Positions 16,071-25,923 of a stretch of 64,000 nucleotides of DNA are shown piece by piece. Location: the NCBI GenBank assembly GCA_964568875.1, contig CAZMSH010000018.1:1-64000 (forward strand). The letters run 5' to 3'. Origin of the DNA: SLNP01 sp964568875. Lineage in GTDB: Bacteria; Bacteroidota; Bacteroidia; Bacteroidales; VadinHA17. Both the position numbers and the translations under genes were made by a program. Every line of letters starts with the position of its first letter. Within the stretch, counting starts at the first letter, position 1. The notes beneath the pieces were generated by a model. It had not been told where the DNA came from. It searched no databases and was given only the letters and a program-made list of their open reading frames with translations.

Positions 16071-19000
16071 CTAAGCCAGTATTTTATATATCACCGGCAC
16101 CACAATCAGGGTGAGGAATGTCGACACCAGCAATCCTCCTATGATCGTCCACCCCAGAGGTGCCCATAGCGTTCCTCCGCCAAGGGTAAGTGGCAGCAGT
16201 CCGCCGATTGTGGTGAGGGCTGTAAGCACTATCGGTGTGAACCTTACCTCACCCGCGACCTGCAGTGCCTCAGTGCACTCCCTGCCTTCGGCCCTGAGCC
16301 TGTTGGTGTAGTCGACGAGTATAATCGAATTGTTGACCACAATGCCCACCAGGCTTATCAGTCCGATGAAGGCGGTAAATGAAAATGTATTGCCTGTCAG
16401 GAAGAGAGCCCATATCATTCCTGTCACCGCGAAGGGCACCGCTATAAATATTATCAGAGGCTGCTTCCACGACCTGAACTGCAGCACCAGTACGGCCAGA
16501 ATAGCCAAAACAGCTATCAGAAGGGCGTTCTCCATGCCACCGAAAGCTTCCTTGCGGCCCTCGATCTCTCCGGCCACATGCCACGAATAACCCTGTGGTA
16601 TTTTCATCTCCCTGAGCCTGTCCACCGCCGGGGTCACTATCTCATCGACGGAGTATCCGGGCAGATTATACGCCTTTATCTGTACGGTGCGTTCCATGCC
16701 ATAATGGTTGATCTCGAGCGGATAATCCTTTAATCTCAGGTCAGCAAGATGGAGTAGCGGTATCTGCCTCTCTGCCAGTGAAGCGACATGGACGTGTTCG
16801 AATACCTCCATGCCGGAGCCACTGCTGATGTTCTTAAGTACAATATCATACTCTTCACCAGACACATCGCGGTAAGCCGAAACCCGCAAGCCTGAAACAG
16901 ATGCTCTCACGGCCTTGCTCACCAGGTGCACGGGCACCCCGTACATATTTGCCTTGTCGCGGTTGATGTCAACAAAGAGGGAAGTGCCGGTTCCTGATGC
17001 GCTGTTGGTAACATTTGTGGCACCAGGGTGTTCTCTCACTGTTTTTTCAATTTCAGATGCCATGGTGGCAAGGACTGCAACATCCTTGCCCGATATGTAG
17101 ATATGTACGGGAGCACTTACCGGCGGCCCCTGTTCGAATTCGCGTACCGATATCATCGCCCCGGGAATATCAGAAACAGCATTGCGTGTACGCTGTACCG
17201 TTTCTGCAAAGCCCTCTGGGGTGAATCCATCCAGCCGTACATAGATCTGGGAGAGACTGGGATTATTTCTTTCGGGATAGATGTTGTAATATATCTGGGG
17301 ATTTCCGTGGCCTATGTTACTTGCGGTATAACGTACCCCCGGAATGGTGTCGAGTATTGATTCCACCACCCGGCAGAGACTGTCGGTTTTCTCAATAGCA
17401 GTCCCCTGCGGTGTTTTAACAGTTACCAGGAAGTTTGGCTGCTCAGCCTTGGGGAAAAAGCTTATTCCCACCCAGGGAACCAGCACCAGCGTGCCCAGGA
17501 AGACTCCCGTTGCAATGGCTACGGTAAGCCACCTGTGGGAAAGGGCGAAAGAGAGAGTCTTTCGGTATGGCTTTTCGATAATATAGTTCAGGAGGCGCCT
17601 GAAAGGAGTGCCTTTTTTCGGTTTGCCGGGATCGGCAGGACGGAACAGCCTTGAGGTTATAACCGGTGTCAGGGTGAGTGCGGCAAGCAGTGAGATGGTA
17701 AGTGTTGCCATGATGGTAACAGGTAGGGACTTAATGAACTCTCCGGCCTTGTCAGGCATCATGGCTACCGGTATAAATGCCAGCAGCGTTGTTATGGTTG
17801 CTGTTACTACCGGCCACCCGATTTCTGAGGCAGCTGTTACCGAGGCTTCACGCGGCGAAAGACCCTTCGCAATATGTCGCGAGATATTCTCAACCATAAC
17901 AATTGAATTGTCAACCAGCATTCCCAGTGATATTACCAGGCCAGCAATAGATATCTGCTGCAGTCCGAAGCCCGCGAAATCTATTATCCCAATGCCTGAG
18001 ATTACCGAAAGCGGAATAGCCAGTATTACCACCATCGCGCTTCTCACCCCGATTGCCAGGAAGATAATGAGCCCCACCAGAATTATTCCCTGAAGCAGGC
18101 TGCCTGTGAATTTGTTAAGACGGTCGCTGACACCCTCGGTCTGGTCGAAGACGTACTCAAGTGATATTTCATTCGGCAGCGAAGAGGCAATAGTCTCAAT
18201 ACCGTCACGAAGCCTGCTGTTCACATCAAACACATTCCTGCCTGACTTTTGTGCTACGGTAATATATGCTGACCTCCTGCCGTTGAACCGTGCTATGTAG
18301 TCGGGGTCTTTTCGGGCCATTGAGACAGTGGCTATGTCAGCAACCCGTATCAATCTGCCGGCGTACGATGAGACTACAGTATTCGCTATTTCTTCCGGCG
18401 ACGAGTACCTTCCGGTTCCTCTTACGTTGAACCCCAGTCCGGCTATGTCGATTGTCCCGGCCGGAATGGTCACATTGTTGCTTAAGATTGCATTTTCGAC
18501 CTGTTCAATCGATATGTTCATCACCGCCATCCGCGCGAAATCGAGGTTTATCGCGATCTCCCTGCCGGGTATGCCGAATACCTTTACCTTCTTCACGCCG
18601 TCGGTCTTTTCGGCAGCCCTTTTCAGCAGTTCAGCATGGTGTTCCATCTCTTCCCATGATGCCGATTCCGACACCAGGGCCAGTTGAAGTGTCACGATAT
18701 CGGTGGTGCTCCACTTCCAGGTCTCAAGGGAGTAAAGCTCATCTGGCAGCTCACCGCGAATCGAGTTTACCTTCTGAACCACCTCGTCATACTTCCTGTC
18801 AGCATCGGTTTCGAAGTCAAATTCGATTGAGGTAATTGAGTAGCCCTCAGAGATACGGGTGGTTATCCTGTTTATATAGTCAATTTCGTTTACGGATCTT
18901 TCGATTGGGTCTGCAACCAGTGTCTCCATGTCTGACGGGGCGGCGCCAGGCAGCACTGCAATAACCAAAGTTCCGGGCACCACTATCTCGGGATTCTCGG

Positions 19001-19103
19001 TGCGGGGCATGGTGAGGTATGAGTTAACACCAAACCATGCCAGCATAAGAAAGACCACAATGGTGAACTGGGGCAGATCGGCAGCTATCTTTGGCAGTCT
19101 CAT
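16071..19103 (-). CDS. RND efflux permease (AcrB/CzcA superfamily)
   Basis: 1010 residues, full length for an inner-membrane RND transporter. TM1 is near 11-30, followed by the first large periplasmic loop. The TM2-TM6 block is at about 335-480, with the conserved GMLVDNSIVMVENI motif in TM4, whose D398 is the expected proton-relay residue. A second TM block lies at about 860-1010 (VNNSIILVDYTN). It exports drugs, detergents or similar compounds by proton exchange together with the adaptor and TolC-like genes upstream. Its start is 3 nt from the adaptor stop. Heavy-metal CzcA residues are not obvious, so an organic substrate is favoured. Confidence 0.93.
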   Translation of the reverse strand: MRLPKIAADLPQFTIVVFLMLAWFGVNSYLTMPRTENPEIVVPGTLVIAVLPGAAPSDMETLVADPIERSVNEIDYINRITTRISEGYSITSIEFDFETDADRKYDEVVQKVNSIRGELPDELYSLETWKWSTTDIVTLQLALVSESASWEEMEHHAELLKRAAEKTDGVKKVKVFGIPGREIAINLDFARMAVMNISIEQVENAILSNNVTIPAGTIDIAGLGFNVRGTGRYSSPEEIANTVVSSYAGRLIRVADIATVSMARKDPDYIARFNGRRSAYITVAQKSGRNVFDVNSRLRDGIETIASSLPNEISLEYVFDQTEGVSDRLNKFTGSLLQGIILVGLIIFLAIGVRSAMVVILAIPLSVISGIGIIDFAGFGLQQISIAGLVISLGMLVDNSIVMVENISRHIAKGLSPREASVTAASEIGWPVVTATITTLLAFIPVAMMPDKAGEFIKSLPVTIMATLTISLLAALTLTPVITSRLFRPADPGKPKKGTPFRRLLNYIIEKPYRKTLSFALSHRWLTVAIATGVFLGTLVLVPWVGISFFPKAEQPNFLVTVKTPQGTAIEKTDSLCRVVESILDTIPGVRYTASNIGHGNPQIYYNIYPERNNPSLSQIYVRLDGFTPEGFAETVQRTRNAVSDIPGAMISVREFEQGPPVSAPVHIYISGKDVAVLATMASEIEKTVREHPGATNVTNSASGTGTSLFVDINRDKANMYGVPVHLVSKAVRASVSGLRVSAYRDVSGEEYDIVLKNISSGSGMEVFEHVHVASLAERQIPLLHLADLRLKDYPLEINHYGMERTVQIKAYNLPGYSVDEIVTPAVDRLREMKIPQGYSWHVAGEIEGRKEAFGGMENALLIAVLAILAVLVLQFRSWKQPLIIFIAVPFAVTGMIWALFLTGNTFSFTAFIGLISLVGIVVNNSIILVDYTNRLRAEGRECTEALQVAGEVRFTPIVLTALTTIGGLLPLTLGGGTLWAPLGWTIIGGLLVSTFLTLIVVPVIYKILA

Positions 19104-19106
19104 ACT

Positions 19107-20153
19107 CTACCGGTTTATTATGTTCAGCGTCACACCCGGCGCCAGGTAGCTCATGCCTTCGGTTATAAAGATGTCTCCCGGTTCCAGCCCTGACCTGACA
19201 ACAATTCCCTCCCCGGTCATTTCACCGGTAATTATTCTTTGTTTTTTCCAGGAACCATTGGCAACCAGGTATATGTAAGCGGCACCATCGCCGGTGTCAG
19301 TAAGCACTCGCAGGGGGATGATAATGGTGTTTTCCATGGGTGGCGGATAGATTTTGATCTTGCCGGTCATGCCCGTTCTGAATGCGGGCACCGGTTCTAT
19401 GACTGTCGTTTTAACGGTGTAGGTGCCGGTCCAGGGATCGGCGAAGGCTCCTGTCTCGCGCACCACCCCGCGGAACGATTTACCGGGAAAGGCGTCAAGT
19501 GTTACCTTCGCACTGTCGCCTTCGGTGATTTTGACTATGTTTTTGTCGGAAACCCCTGATACCATTACCCATTCTCCGTCATCAGGGGCGAACAATACTA
19601 CAGGATGGCCTGCGCCTGTTACTTCTCCTCTTTCAGCAAGCTTCTTAAGTACCTTTCCGCTTGTGGTGGCGGTGATAACCGCCCTGTCGCGGTTGAAGGT
19701 TGCGGCAGTAAGCGATGCCCTAGCCAGGTCGCGCGCGGTGCGGGCGTTCTGAAGCATCTCGAGCGTGGCAACTGAATCGGCATAAAGATTCTCTGCTCTG
19801 GAGAGGTCACGTTCAGCCTTTTCGAGAGCAAGGCGATACTGGTTTACGGCGCTGCTGATCTCTGTAAGGTCAAGGCTGGCAATAAGCTCTCCCTTTTTTA
19901 CTGACTCTCCCTCGCGAACGGGAAAACTTCCGATTAATCCGCCCGATTTGAATGAAAGCTTCATTTCAGTCTCGGTTGAGAGCAATCCTGTTGTGATAAC
20001 AGGAATAGCTGCTGAGGTAAGCCTGATGGTATCGGTCATTACATTGACAGATGGAGGTGATGCTTCCGGTCTGCCGTTACGTGAGCGGCCGCAGGAAACA
20101 GCGGCAATTGCCATTGCGATGAGCAGTACTTTTAAGATGAATCTGTATTTCAT
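19107..20153 (-). CDS. RND efflux periplasmic adaptor (membrane fusion protein), lipoprotein
   Basis: 348 residues with a lipobox AAVSC (C21). Layout is typical: a lipoyl/barrel-sandwich half (FPVREGESVKKGELIASLD), an alpha-helical hairpin at about 105-155 (LALEKAERDLSRAENLYAD), the second lipoyl half (TTSGKVLKKLAERGE) and the beta-barrel domain with VTLDAFPGKSFRGVV. It links the RND permease to the outer-membrane channel. It lies between the two partner genes with 3-nt and 8-nt spacings, so all three form one operon under the TetR-type gene upstream. Confidence 0.93.
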   Translation of the reverse strand: MKYRFILKVLLIAMAIAAVSCGRSRNGRPEASPPSVNVMTDTIRLTSAAIPVITTGLLSTETEMKLSFKSGGLIGSFPVREGESVKKGELIASLDLTEISSAVNQYRLALEKAERDLSRAENLYADSVATLEMLQNARTARDLARASLTAATFNRDRAVITATTSGKVLKKLAERGEVTGAGHPVVLFAPDDGEWVMVSGVSDKNIVKITEGDSAKVTLDAFPGKSFRGVVRETGAFADPWTGTYTVKTTVIEPVPAFRTGMTGKIKIYPPPMENTIIIPLRVLTDTGDGAAYIYLVANGSWKKQRIITGEMTGEGIVVRSGLEPGDIFITEGMSYLAPGVTLNIINR

Positions 20154-20161
20154 TGGCTCGA

Positions 20162-21568
20162 TTATTTCGTAGTGATTTTTCCTGTTGCCAGCATAAATGC
20201 TGTCTTTTCTTTCATGAATCTGTACTGCCTGTCGAGCATCTCTTCGCGGGCCCTGGTCAGTAGCGTCTGAGCCTCAAGGAGTTGTCCATAGGCTTCCTGT
20301 CCTTCCCTGAATCTCGCCCTTACAATGCGATATGAAGCATCGGCCGGTTCGAGTGCGGCGGCCGCCGCCTCAGCCGCTTCATGGGCTGTGAGCATATTGT
20401 GCCATGTGTTTATTACCTGCAGCTCAATCTGTTTCTCAAGCTCCTGCCTGCTTAGTTCAAGCATCTCCCTGTCGAGCATCGCCTGGCGGGTCTTGTTCCT
20501 TGTCGTGCTGCCGGCTGTGATGTTCCATCGAAGAACTACGGAAGCCAGCATGAAATCATCCTCCTTTCCGAACCTGTACTTCTCTCCCTGAAAACCGTAA
20601 TCAGCAGCTCCCGCTATTACCGGAAGCGATTCGGCCCTGTTCAGCCTGATGAAGAGATCGTTTGCCTCGAGCCACCGTTCCATCACTGCCAGTTCGGGTC
20701 TCCGGTCCGCTGATCCCTCAATGCCCTCAATCAGTGTAAAGGCCGGAAGCAGTGGCATTAGGGTTGTGTCGGCAATAACAGGCTCGCGAAGGTCACGGTT
20801 GAGGTGGAAGTTAAAGAGGGAGATCGAAGTGTTCATAGCGCCTCTGGCCTCTGCCAGCTTCATTCTGGCCTCTGCCAGGTCGGCTTCAGCCTTGTAGAGG
20901 ATATCACGTGTTATCATGTTATTGTTCCAGAGGCTTTTGCATATTCTCAGGTTTTCGGTGGCGAGGGCGACCAGTTCATCTGCAATGCGCTGATAGCCGG
21001 CGCTTCTGAGATAGTCGTAGTAGGCATCAGATATCTGCTTTACCAGGGTGCGGCGGCTTATCTCCATGTTGTCAAGGCCGATGAGGGTTTCAACCTTTCT
21101 GATGCGGTAGTTAAGATAGAGGGCCGGATTGAAAAGGGGTTGCACCAGCGAGAGTTTTGTCTCATGTTCGGTGGGCCGGAAGAACCTGAAACTGATGTTA
21201 TCGACGGAAGGGTAGGGGGGTAAAGAGGGGAAGCCCGGATTGATCGCCGCCATGGCGCTGTTGAGTGCTGTTATGTTCTGAAAGAGAGGATTGAACATGT
21301 CGCCGGCGGGAAATTCGAAGGTTCTGCCTCCCCTGGCTACTGTATAGCGTGCGTTGAAACTCAGTGCGGGCATAAAATAGCCCCTCGCCTCGTGAAGGAC
21401 GGCAAGGCTCTTTTCATAGGAGAGGTTCGCCTTCTGAATCGTGATGTTGTTTTCAAGCCCGATTCGTATATATTCATCGAGGATGCTGTCCTGCGCGTAA
21501 GCTGTCACTGAAGCAGGGCCCGCGAGGAATGATATTATCATCAATGCCGGCAATTTATTTTTTGTCAT
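20162..21568 (-). CDS. TolC-like outer-membrane efflux channel
   Basis: 468 residues: a signal peptide (cleavage near TAYAQD), then two repeats of the outer-membrane efflux protein family, each with long helices flanking short barrel segments (LSYEKSLAVLHEARGYFMPA early; ARFREGQEAYGQLLEAQTLL late). It forms the exit duct of the tripartite RND pump encoded by the next two genes. It is the first structural gene of the operon; the TetR gene lies about 300 bp upstream on the same strand, separated by a heptamer array and a perfect 7-bp palindrome. Confidence 0.92.
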   Translation of the reverse strand: MTKNKLPALMIISFLAGPASVTAYAQDSILDEYIRIGLENNITIQKANLSYEKSLAVLHEARGYFMPALSFNARYTVARGGRTFEFPAGDMFNPLFQNITALNSAMAAINPGFPSLPPYPSVDNISFRFFRPTEHETKLSLVQPLFNPALYLNYRIRKVETLIGLDNMEISRRTLVKQISDAYYDYLRSAGYQRIADELVALATENLRICKSLWNNNMITRDILYKAEADLAEARMKLAEARGAMNTSISLFNFHLNRDLREPVIADTTLMPLLPAFTLIEGIEGSADRRPELAVMERWLEANDLFIRLNRAESLPVIAGAADYGFQGEKYRFGKEDDFMLASVVLRWNITAGSTTRNKTRQAMLDREMLELSRQELEKQIELQVINTWHNMLTAHEAAEAAAAALEPADASYRIVRARFREGQEAYGQLLEAQTLLTRAREEMLDRQYRFMKEKTAFMLATGKITTK

Positions 21569-21650
21569 ATTATGCCTTTTATTTTTATCTTCTTATTCGT
21601 TTGCCCTTCACTGCGATGAGTATGAGGGTCAACTCGTTGCTCTTAATGTT

Positions 21651-21667
21651 TGACCCCTCCGGGGTCA
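21651..21667. repeat. Perfect palindrome upstream of the efflux operon
   Basis: TGACCCC-TCC-GGGGTCA, 7-bp arms, 83 nt before the TolC-like start codon. It could be an operator, a terminator-like hairpin between tetR and the pump genes, or a relic of an insertion end. TTGACCCC/GGTCATGTTG motifs like those at 2906-2940 recur here. Confidence 0.55.
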
Positions 21668-21773
21668 TGTTGTTTTAATTTTTCACCTTGCAACCGGGAA
21701 GAAGGGGAGTATGCCTGGTGCCAGATACCTGAACCGAGACCGGCTTGCCGGGCGAGCCCTTGACCGAACGGTA

Positions 21774-21857
21774 GCATACCCGGTACCCGGCACCTGATAC
21801 CTGATACCTGATACCTGATACCTGATACCTGATACCCGACACCCGGTACCTGACACC
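21774..21857 (-). repeat. Heptamer tandem array A (family 1), 12 units
   Basis: On the minus strand, exactly 12 in-phase 7-nt units: GGTGTCA, GGTACCG, GGTGTCG, six copies of GGTATCA, GGTGCCG, GGTACCG, GGTATGC (consensus GGTRYCR). The array starts 7 nt after the stop codon of the TetR-type gene. Decayed units continue toward 21720. Confidence 0.9.
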
Positions 21858-21864
21858 TTTCCCT

Positions 21865-22503
21865 CTATTCATTTCTTCTTATTCCATTGATTATCATCTG
21901 CATATTTGTTTCGATCAGCTTTTCATGGTTAAGACCAAATGCAGCTACCATTTCCGGATTAAGAGAGATCAGTTGCATGAAGCTGTAGAACTGTATCCAC
22001 ACAGAATGAGTCAGGAGGTTGATGTCCAGGTCTATGCGGAAAAGCCCACTGACCTGGCCTCTTTTCAGTTCATTTTTAATGAGCATAAATGGCGACTCTT
22101 CTTCGAATACCTGTTTTACCTCACGATCTGTTAATCCTGCCGGAATAGAGAATCCCATTCCGACTGTCAGGAATATCCTGAAGTAGTTGCTGTGCAATCT
22201 GGCAAACCTGATGAATGACTCAGCCATATTACGCAGGTTAAGTAGTGGCTCATTGTCGGGAGATACGGCCGTAATTATCAGTTTTTTGAGTCTTTTCATG
22301 CCGTTTACCGCACAGTACCACAGAATTGCCTCTTTTGAAGGGAAATAGTTGTAAAGGGTTCCTTTTCCAAGTTCGGCCTCACGGGCTATATCGTCGATGG
22401 TTGATGTTAATATTCCTTTTTCCGCAAAGACTCTTTCTGCGGCATCAAGGATATCCTCTCTGCGTTTAGTACGCTCGCGTGATTTTCGTTCAGATACTCC
22501 CAT
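21865..22503 (-). CDS. TetR-family transcriptional regulator of the RND operon
   Basis: 212 residues from the ATG at 22503; the frame is open further upstream but that part has no regulator features and overlaps the barrel gene. The N-terminal HTH is clear: REDILDAAERVFAEKGI, then STIDDIAREAELGKGTLYNY and FPSKEAIL. The C-terminal helices form the ligand pocket. It lies directly upstream of the efflux genes in the same orientation and probably represses them and itself. A dyad TGAC-n5-GTCA sits between its -7 box and its start. Confidence 0.9.
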   Translation of the reverse strand: MGVSERKSRERTKRREDILDAAERVFAEKGILTSTIDDIAREAELGKGTLYNYFPSKEAILWYCAVNGMKRLKKLIITAVSPDNEPLLNLRNMAESFIRFARLHSNYFRIFLTVGMGFSIPAGLTDREVKQVFEEESPFMLIKNELKRGQVSGLFRIDLDINLLTHSVWIQFYSFMQLISLNPEMVAAFGLNHEKLIETNMQMIINGIRRNE

Positions 22504-22522
22504 GTGAATGTAGTTCGAAAAA

Positions 22523-22543
22523 TGACCAATAGTCACAAATGTA
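22523..22543 (-). promoter_or_regulatory. Promoter and dyad upstream of tetR-type gene
   Basis: A minus-strand -7 box TACATTTG (22536-22543) is followed directly by a dyad TGAC-n5-GTCA (22523-22535), 20 nt before the start codon. The placement suits autorepression. No clear -33 element is seen. Confidence 0.45.
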
Positions 22544-22597
22544 TAAAAAAAACAGAAAACCGTGGAAAATTTTCTGCTTTTAATTACAAGTATGTAA

Positions 22598-23863
22598 TCA
22601 GAATGAAATAACCATTCTTGATCCTCCGCCGCCTCCGAATCTGGGATTAACCACATTATTGTATATTGAACCGAAGGTGTAGGATAATCCGAAATGGTTA
22701 AAATATGAATACTGTGTTGCAAGTTCCTTTCTGCGCAGAAGGATCTCTTCCGGCGTGGCTCCTCCTTTTACAAGGGCGAGCTGGTCATGGACAATCCTGA
22801 AGCTACCGCCGAGATTAAATGATAGTCCCTTTGCTACCCGAAGATTTACGGAACCGCTTAATCCGAGATTGTTCTTGCTGAAATCATGCAGGTAGTTCCT
22901 CCAGTTTAGGGAGAGATTTATGGAACCCCATTTCTGGACAACCTCGTAGGCTGCCGCCAGTGATTGCATAAGCAGGTGTTCCTCCATTTTGTCGTAGATA
23001 GTTGTATCATTATAGTTCTGGTATTCGTATCCCACCCGGTACATCAGGCGCAGTTGCCTTCTTGTTGATTCAGTGTAGGGAAATATATTGTATTCGATTC
23101 CCGGAAGAATGCTTACTCTCAGATCGCTGTTGCTGTAAGAAGATGAACTCAGGGACATTGATCCGCCATACGACCAATGGTCGTTAATCGCCAGTACATT
23201 AAGAATACTGAGATCCTTTGACTGATTGAGGCTGGTAACCGTTGATTCTCCGAGATCGAATTTATCTTCACCCCGGTCGTAGCTCAACGAGAGTTCCGTC
23301 TTTATCTTTTCAGTTACCCTGTTTGCAGAAATGTTTGTAAATATATTACTTGAAGTGTATGACTTCTGTCCCTGCATAAACCCTCCGATACTTGAGCGGA
23401 AGACCCAGCTGTTCCATTTATCAGATGAAACAGTTTCGGTAACAGGCATGTTGAATCTGACATCAATATAAGACGCAAGGGGTGTCTTCTGCACATACCT
23501 CATCAGTCCTATTTTAAGGGCAGTGACCTCTTTTTGCCGTCTTATATCCTGTGTGTCGTCAGGACTCGTATTTACCACTATTGTATCTTTCATGCCGGCA
23601 AACTCTTTCTGTCCCACCAGGAAGTATGTTATTTCTGCTCCTCCCGATCCTGTGGTTCGATGTGATGAAATAATATATAACTGGGCATCCTTCAGGTCAC
23701 GTACATAGTTAACGAATGTAATCTCCTTACGTAGATAGTCACTTGCATCCATGAAGACATTAAGTGCATCCTTACGAAGCGTGTCTGATTGAGTTGGAGG
23801 CTCCTGGGCGCATAAAAAAACAGTTGCCAGCAGGGCTGCTGACAATAGTGTGAATCTTTTCAT
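22598..23863 (-). CDS. Outer-membrane beta-barrel protein (DUF481-like)
   Basis: 421 residues: a signal peptide ending near FLCAQE, an N-terminal region of about 120 residues, then alternating amphipathic strands (for example SLSYDRGED, YGGSMSLSSSSYSN, NLSLNWRNYLHDF) ending in MVISF with a terminal phenylalanine. A glycine run precedes the end. This is a barrel of unknown function, similar in character to DUF481 proteins. Its stop lies 95 bp upstream of the tetR-type start on the same strand. Its own promoter is likely at 23893-23900. Confidence 0.75.
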   Translation of the reverse strand: MKRFTLLSAALLATVFLCAQEPPTQSDTLRKDALNVFMDASDYLRKEITFVNYVRDLKDAQLYIISSHRTTGSGGAEITYFLVGQKEFAGMKDTIVVNTSPDDTQDIRRQKEVTALKIGLMRYVQKTPLASYIDVRFNMPVTETVSSDKWNSWVFRSSIGGFMQGQKSYTSSNIFTNISANRVTEKIKTELSLSYDRGEDKFDLGESTVTSLNQSKDLSILNVLAINDHWSYGGSMSLSSSSYSNSDLRVSILPGIEYNIFPYTESTRRQLRLMYRVGYEYQNYNDTTIYDKMEEHLLMQSLAAAYEVVQKWGSINLSLNWRNYLHDFSKNNLGLSGSVNLRVAKGLSFNLGGSFRIVHDQLALVKGGATPEEILLRRKELATQYSYFNHFGLSYTFGSIYNNVVNPRFGGGGGSRMVISF

Positions 23864-23892
23864 TTACAGACATTTTTATGGGTTTAGCAGAT

Positions 23893-23900
23893 CAAATATA
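23893..23900 (-). promoter_or_regulatory. -7 box for the outer-membrane barrel gene
   Basis: TATATTTG on the minus strand, exact TAnnTTTG, 30 nt before the start codon. No good TTG is found at -33. Further upstream a stem-loop GTTGC-n7-GCAAC lies near 23955-23971. Confidence 0.45.
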
Positions 23901-24028
23901 TACTATGGGAATAATTATAATACGGGTCTATTACGGGTTTAACAAATAATTAACGTTGCCTTTAATGCAACAAGGGCGCAAATAGTTGCACCCCTGCTGT
24001 TTGAAAAACCTAAATGTATGAGAAACTG

Positions 24029-25567
24029 TTAATTGGGTGTTAATCCGTCTTCTGTCATTATCCACCATCTACCGCCAAGGTCCCATGAGTTGTGCCCGGG
24101 AGCATTTGCTCTCGTAATCATCGAACCCGCTTTTCTGTCCACAAAAATCCTGGTTCCCTCAGGAAGATAGAGATAAACCCTTACATCTGATCCACGCCAT
24201 CTTGTGTTATCGGGAAGGCCGAAATAGGAATCCACAATAAGGGAGTCATTTCTGAAGGTGTAATTGTATTCAAGGTCTGCAGCGTTATCAAGGGCTTTTC
24301 TCCTTGATGTACCCTGTGAATATCTCCTTACTTCCACATAGGGTTCTTCTTCATCTGTCGTTCTGATGAAAGTACGTGCTGAGCAATATATTTTGTCCTC
24401 TGCAGTGGTATAGAATGAAAAATTGTCTTCGAAAGGAAGTTCAATCTTCTTTTCATACTGAGTAGATGACAGATCTTTTCCAAGAGCCAGGACTATTGAG
24501 TTGTCAACGGTATTCAGATCGGTACGTTCGATTTGCCTTCCTGTTTCGGCGAAGCTGATTCCTTCAGTAAAAAGCAACATGGTAAGGGCAACGGCAGCCA
24601 TTATCCATATTACCAGAGCGCTGATGCTTACTATGCCGTCTTTAGCCTTGAACTGGAAGATCATTTTGATGCCCCAGTATATCAGGCCCAACAGGGGTAG
24701 TGCCAGCACTACCAGACTCAGCCCTACGAACCATGGTATAGCAGACGGTGTGACTATCAACGGGAAGAGATCGGAAAAGAAGAAGGTTTCAGTAGAAGCT
24801 GAACCCGGCAGCCATGGCCCGTAATTGAAGAATAATGCCATTATTGCCATAGCCAGGAATGTAAGACCCGTGATTATCAGGGTTACTCCTATTATTATCA
24901 GGATAATCCTGAAGAGTATTACAATGAACCTGCCAATAGCTCTGAATATTTCATTCAGCGCACCTCCGACCCTGTCAGCCGTGTCGGCCCCGACAGGCCT
25001 TGAATATGTACCACCCGAACCTTTTCTGCGACGGGACCTGTCACTTCCATATCGCTGGCCATAGAGTTCCTGCCTCCTTTTTTCGCTGTTGGCAGGAGGG
25101 AGAGCTATCCAAAGGGCTATATATACAAAGAAGGCGAACCCGTAGAAAAAGGTGAAGAGAATAAACAGCAATCTTATCCATACAGGATCAACATTGATAT
25201 ATGTTCCTATTCCCCCGGCAACACCTGCCACTATGCTCTCTTCGGGATTACGGTAGAGCCTTCTTTGTATCGAATAGGTGTTCTCTTCAGGTATGTCATC
25301 CTCAAAATTGTCTGCCAGCTCTTCAGGCCTTCCCATAACAGATATCATCTCATCGACATCATCCATGGTCACGACTCCGGTAAGTCCTCTTCGGCTTTGG
25401 AATATCTCCGCAACCCTCGCCTCAAAATCATCAAGCGCCTCATGTCCTCCCGGAATCTGTCTGAATCGCACGTTGACCTCCTGGAGGTATGAACGCAGTT
25501 TTTCAAACGCATCATCGTCAATCTGAAAAACGATTCCTGCAATGTTTATATTGATGCTCTTTTTCAT
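24029..25567 (-). CDS. PspC-domain membrane protein, long form
   Basis: 512 residues. An N-terminal domain of about 90 residues (INIAGIVFQIDDDAFEKL to MGRPEELAD) is shared with the neighbouring gene 25924-26517. It is followed by a PspC domain (about 105-170, RRLYRNPEESIVAGVAGGIG), then three more membrane segments (about 215-345) and an extracytoplasmic beta-rich C-terminus. PspC proteins sense or respond to envelope stress; the exact role in Bacteroidota is not settled. Last gene of the operon PspC-PadR-PspC, 30 nt after the PadR stop. Confidence 0.85.
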   Translation of the reverse strand: MKKSININIAGIVFQIDDDAFEKLRSYLQEVNVRFRQIPGGHEALDDFEARVAEIFQSRRGLTGVVTMDDVDEMISVMGRPEELADNFEDDIPEENTYSIQRRLYRNPEESIVAGVAGGIGTYINVDPVWIRLLFILFTFFYGFAFFVYIALWIALPPANSEKRRQELYGQRYGSDRSRRRKGSGGTYSRPVGADTADRVGGALNEIFRAIGRFIVILFRIILIIIGVTLIITGLTFLAMAIMALFFNYGPWLPGSASTETFFFSDLFPLIVTPSAIPWFVGLSLVVLALPLLGLIYWGIKMIFQFKAKDGIVSISALVIWIMAAVALTMLLFTEGISFAETGRQIERTDLNTVDNSIVLALGKDLSSTQYEKKIELPFEDNFSFYTTAEDKIYCSARTFIRTTDEEEPYVEVRRYSQGTSRRKALDNAADLEYNYTFRNDSLIVDSYFGLPDNTRWRGSDVRVYLYLPEGTRIFVDRKAGSMITRANAPGHNSWDLGGRWWIMTEDGLTPN

Positions 25568-25597
25568 CGTTATTGCATATTTATTTATTAACGGTTA

Positions 25598-25921
25598 TTA
25601 TTTCCTGATCAGATTGACTGATTCAATCAGCTCGTTCCATGACTGATCAAGGTCTTTCAGGTATTCCCTGCCAGCTTCAGTCAGTTCGTAGTATTTCCTT
25701 GGAGGACCCTGTTGCGACTCCTCCCAACGGTAACTCAACAGTCCTGAGTTCTTCTGCCTTGTAAGCAGGGGATATAATGTCCCCTCGACAACTATCAGCT
25801 TTACTTCTCGCAGCTCCTTAATTATGTCACTTGCATAGCAGGAATTCCTGGACAGGATCAGGAGTATGCAGTACTCCAATATTCCTTTCCTCATCTGTGC
25901 CTTTGCATTTTCACTGTTCAT
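25598..25921 (-). CDS. PadR-family transcriptional regulator
   Basis: 107 residues, a single winged-helix PadR domain: RKGILEYCILLILSRN, then YASDIIKELREVKLIVVEGT, the wing GTLYPLLTRQKNSGLLSYRW, then PPRKYYELTEAGREYLK. It is a small PadR of subfamily-2 size. The gene sits between two PspC genes with 2-nt and 30-nt spacings, so it probably controls its own operon. The palindrome over the operon promoter (26588-26606) is its best candidate operator. Confidence 0.92.
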   Translation of the reverse strand: MNSENAKAQMRKGILEYCILLILSRNSCYASDIIKELREVKLIVVEGTLYPLLTRQKNSGLLSYRWEESQQGPPRKYYELTEAGREYLKDLDQSWNELIESVNLIRK

Positions 25922-25923
25922 GG

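Noticed and set aside
21774..21857. CRISPR array
   Set aside because: Units are 7 nt with no spacers and no cas genes nearby; the same holds for the other arrays.
21675..21872. 65-codon frame with repeated YQVSGIR peptide
   Set aside because: The peptide repeat is only the translation of heptamer array A (three 7-nt units make 21 nt).
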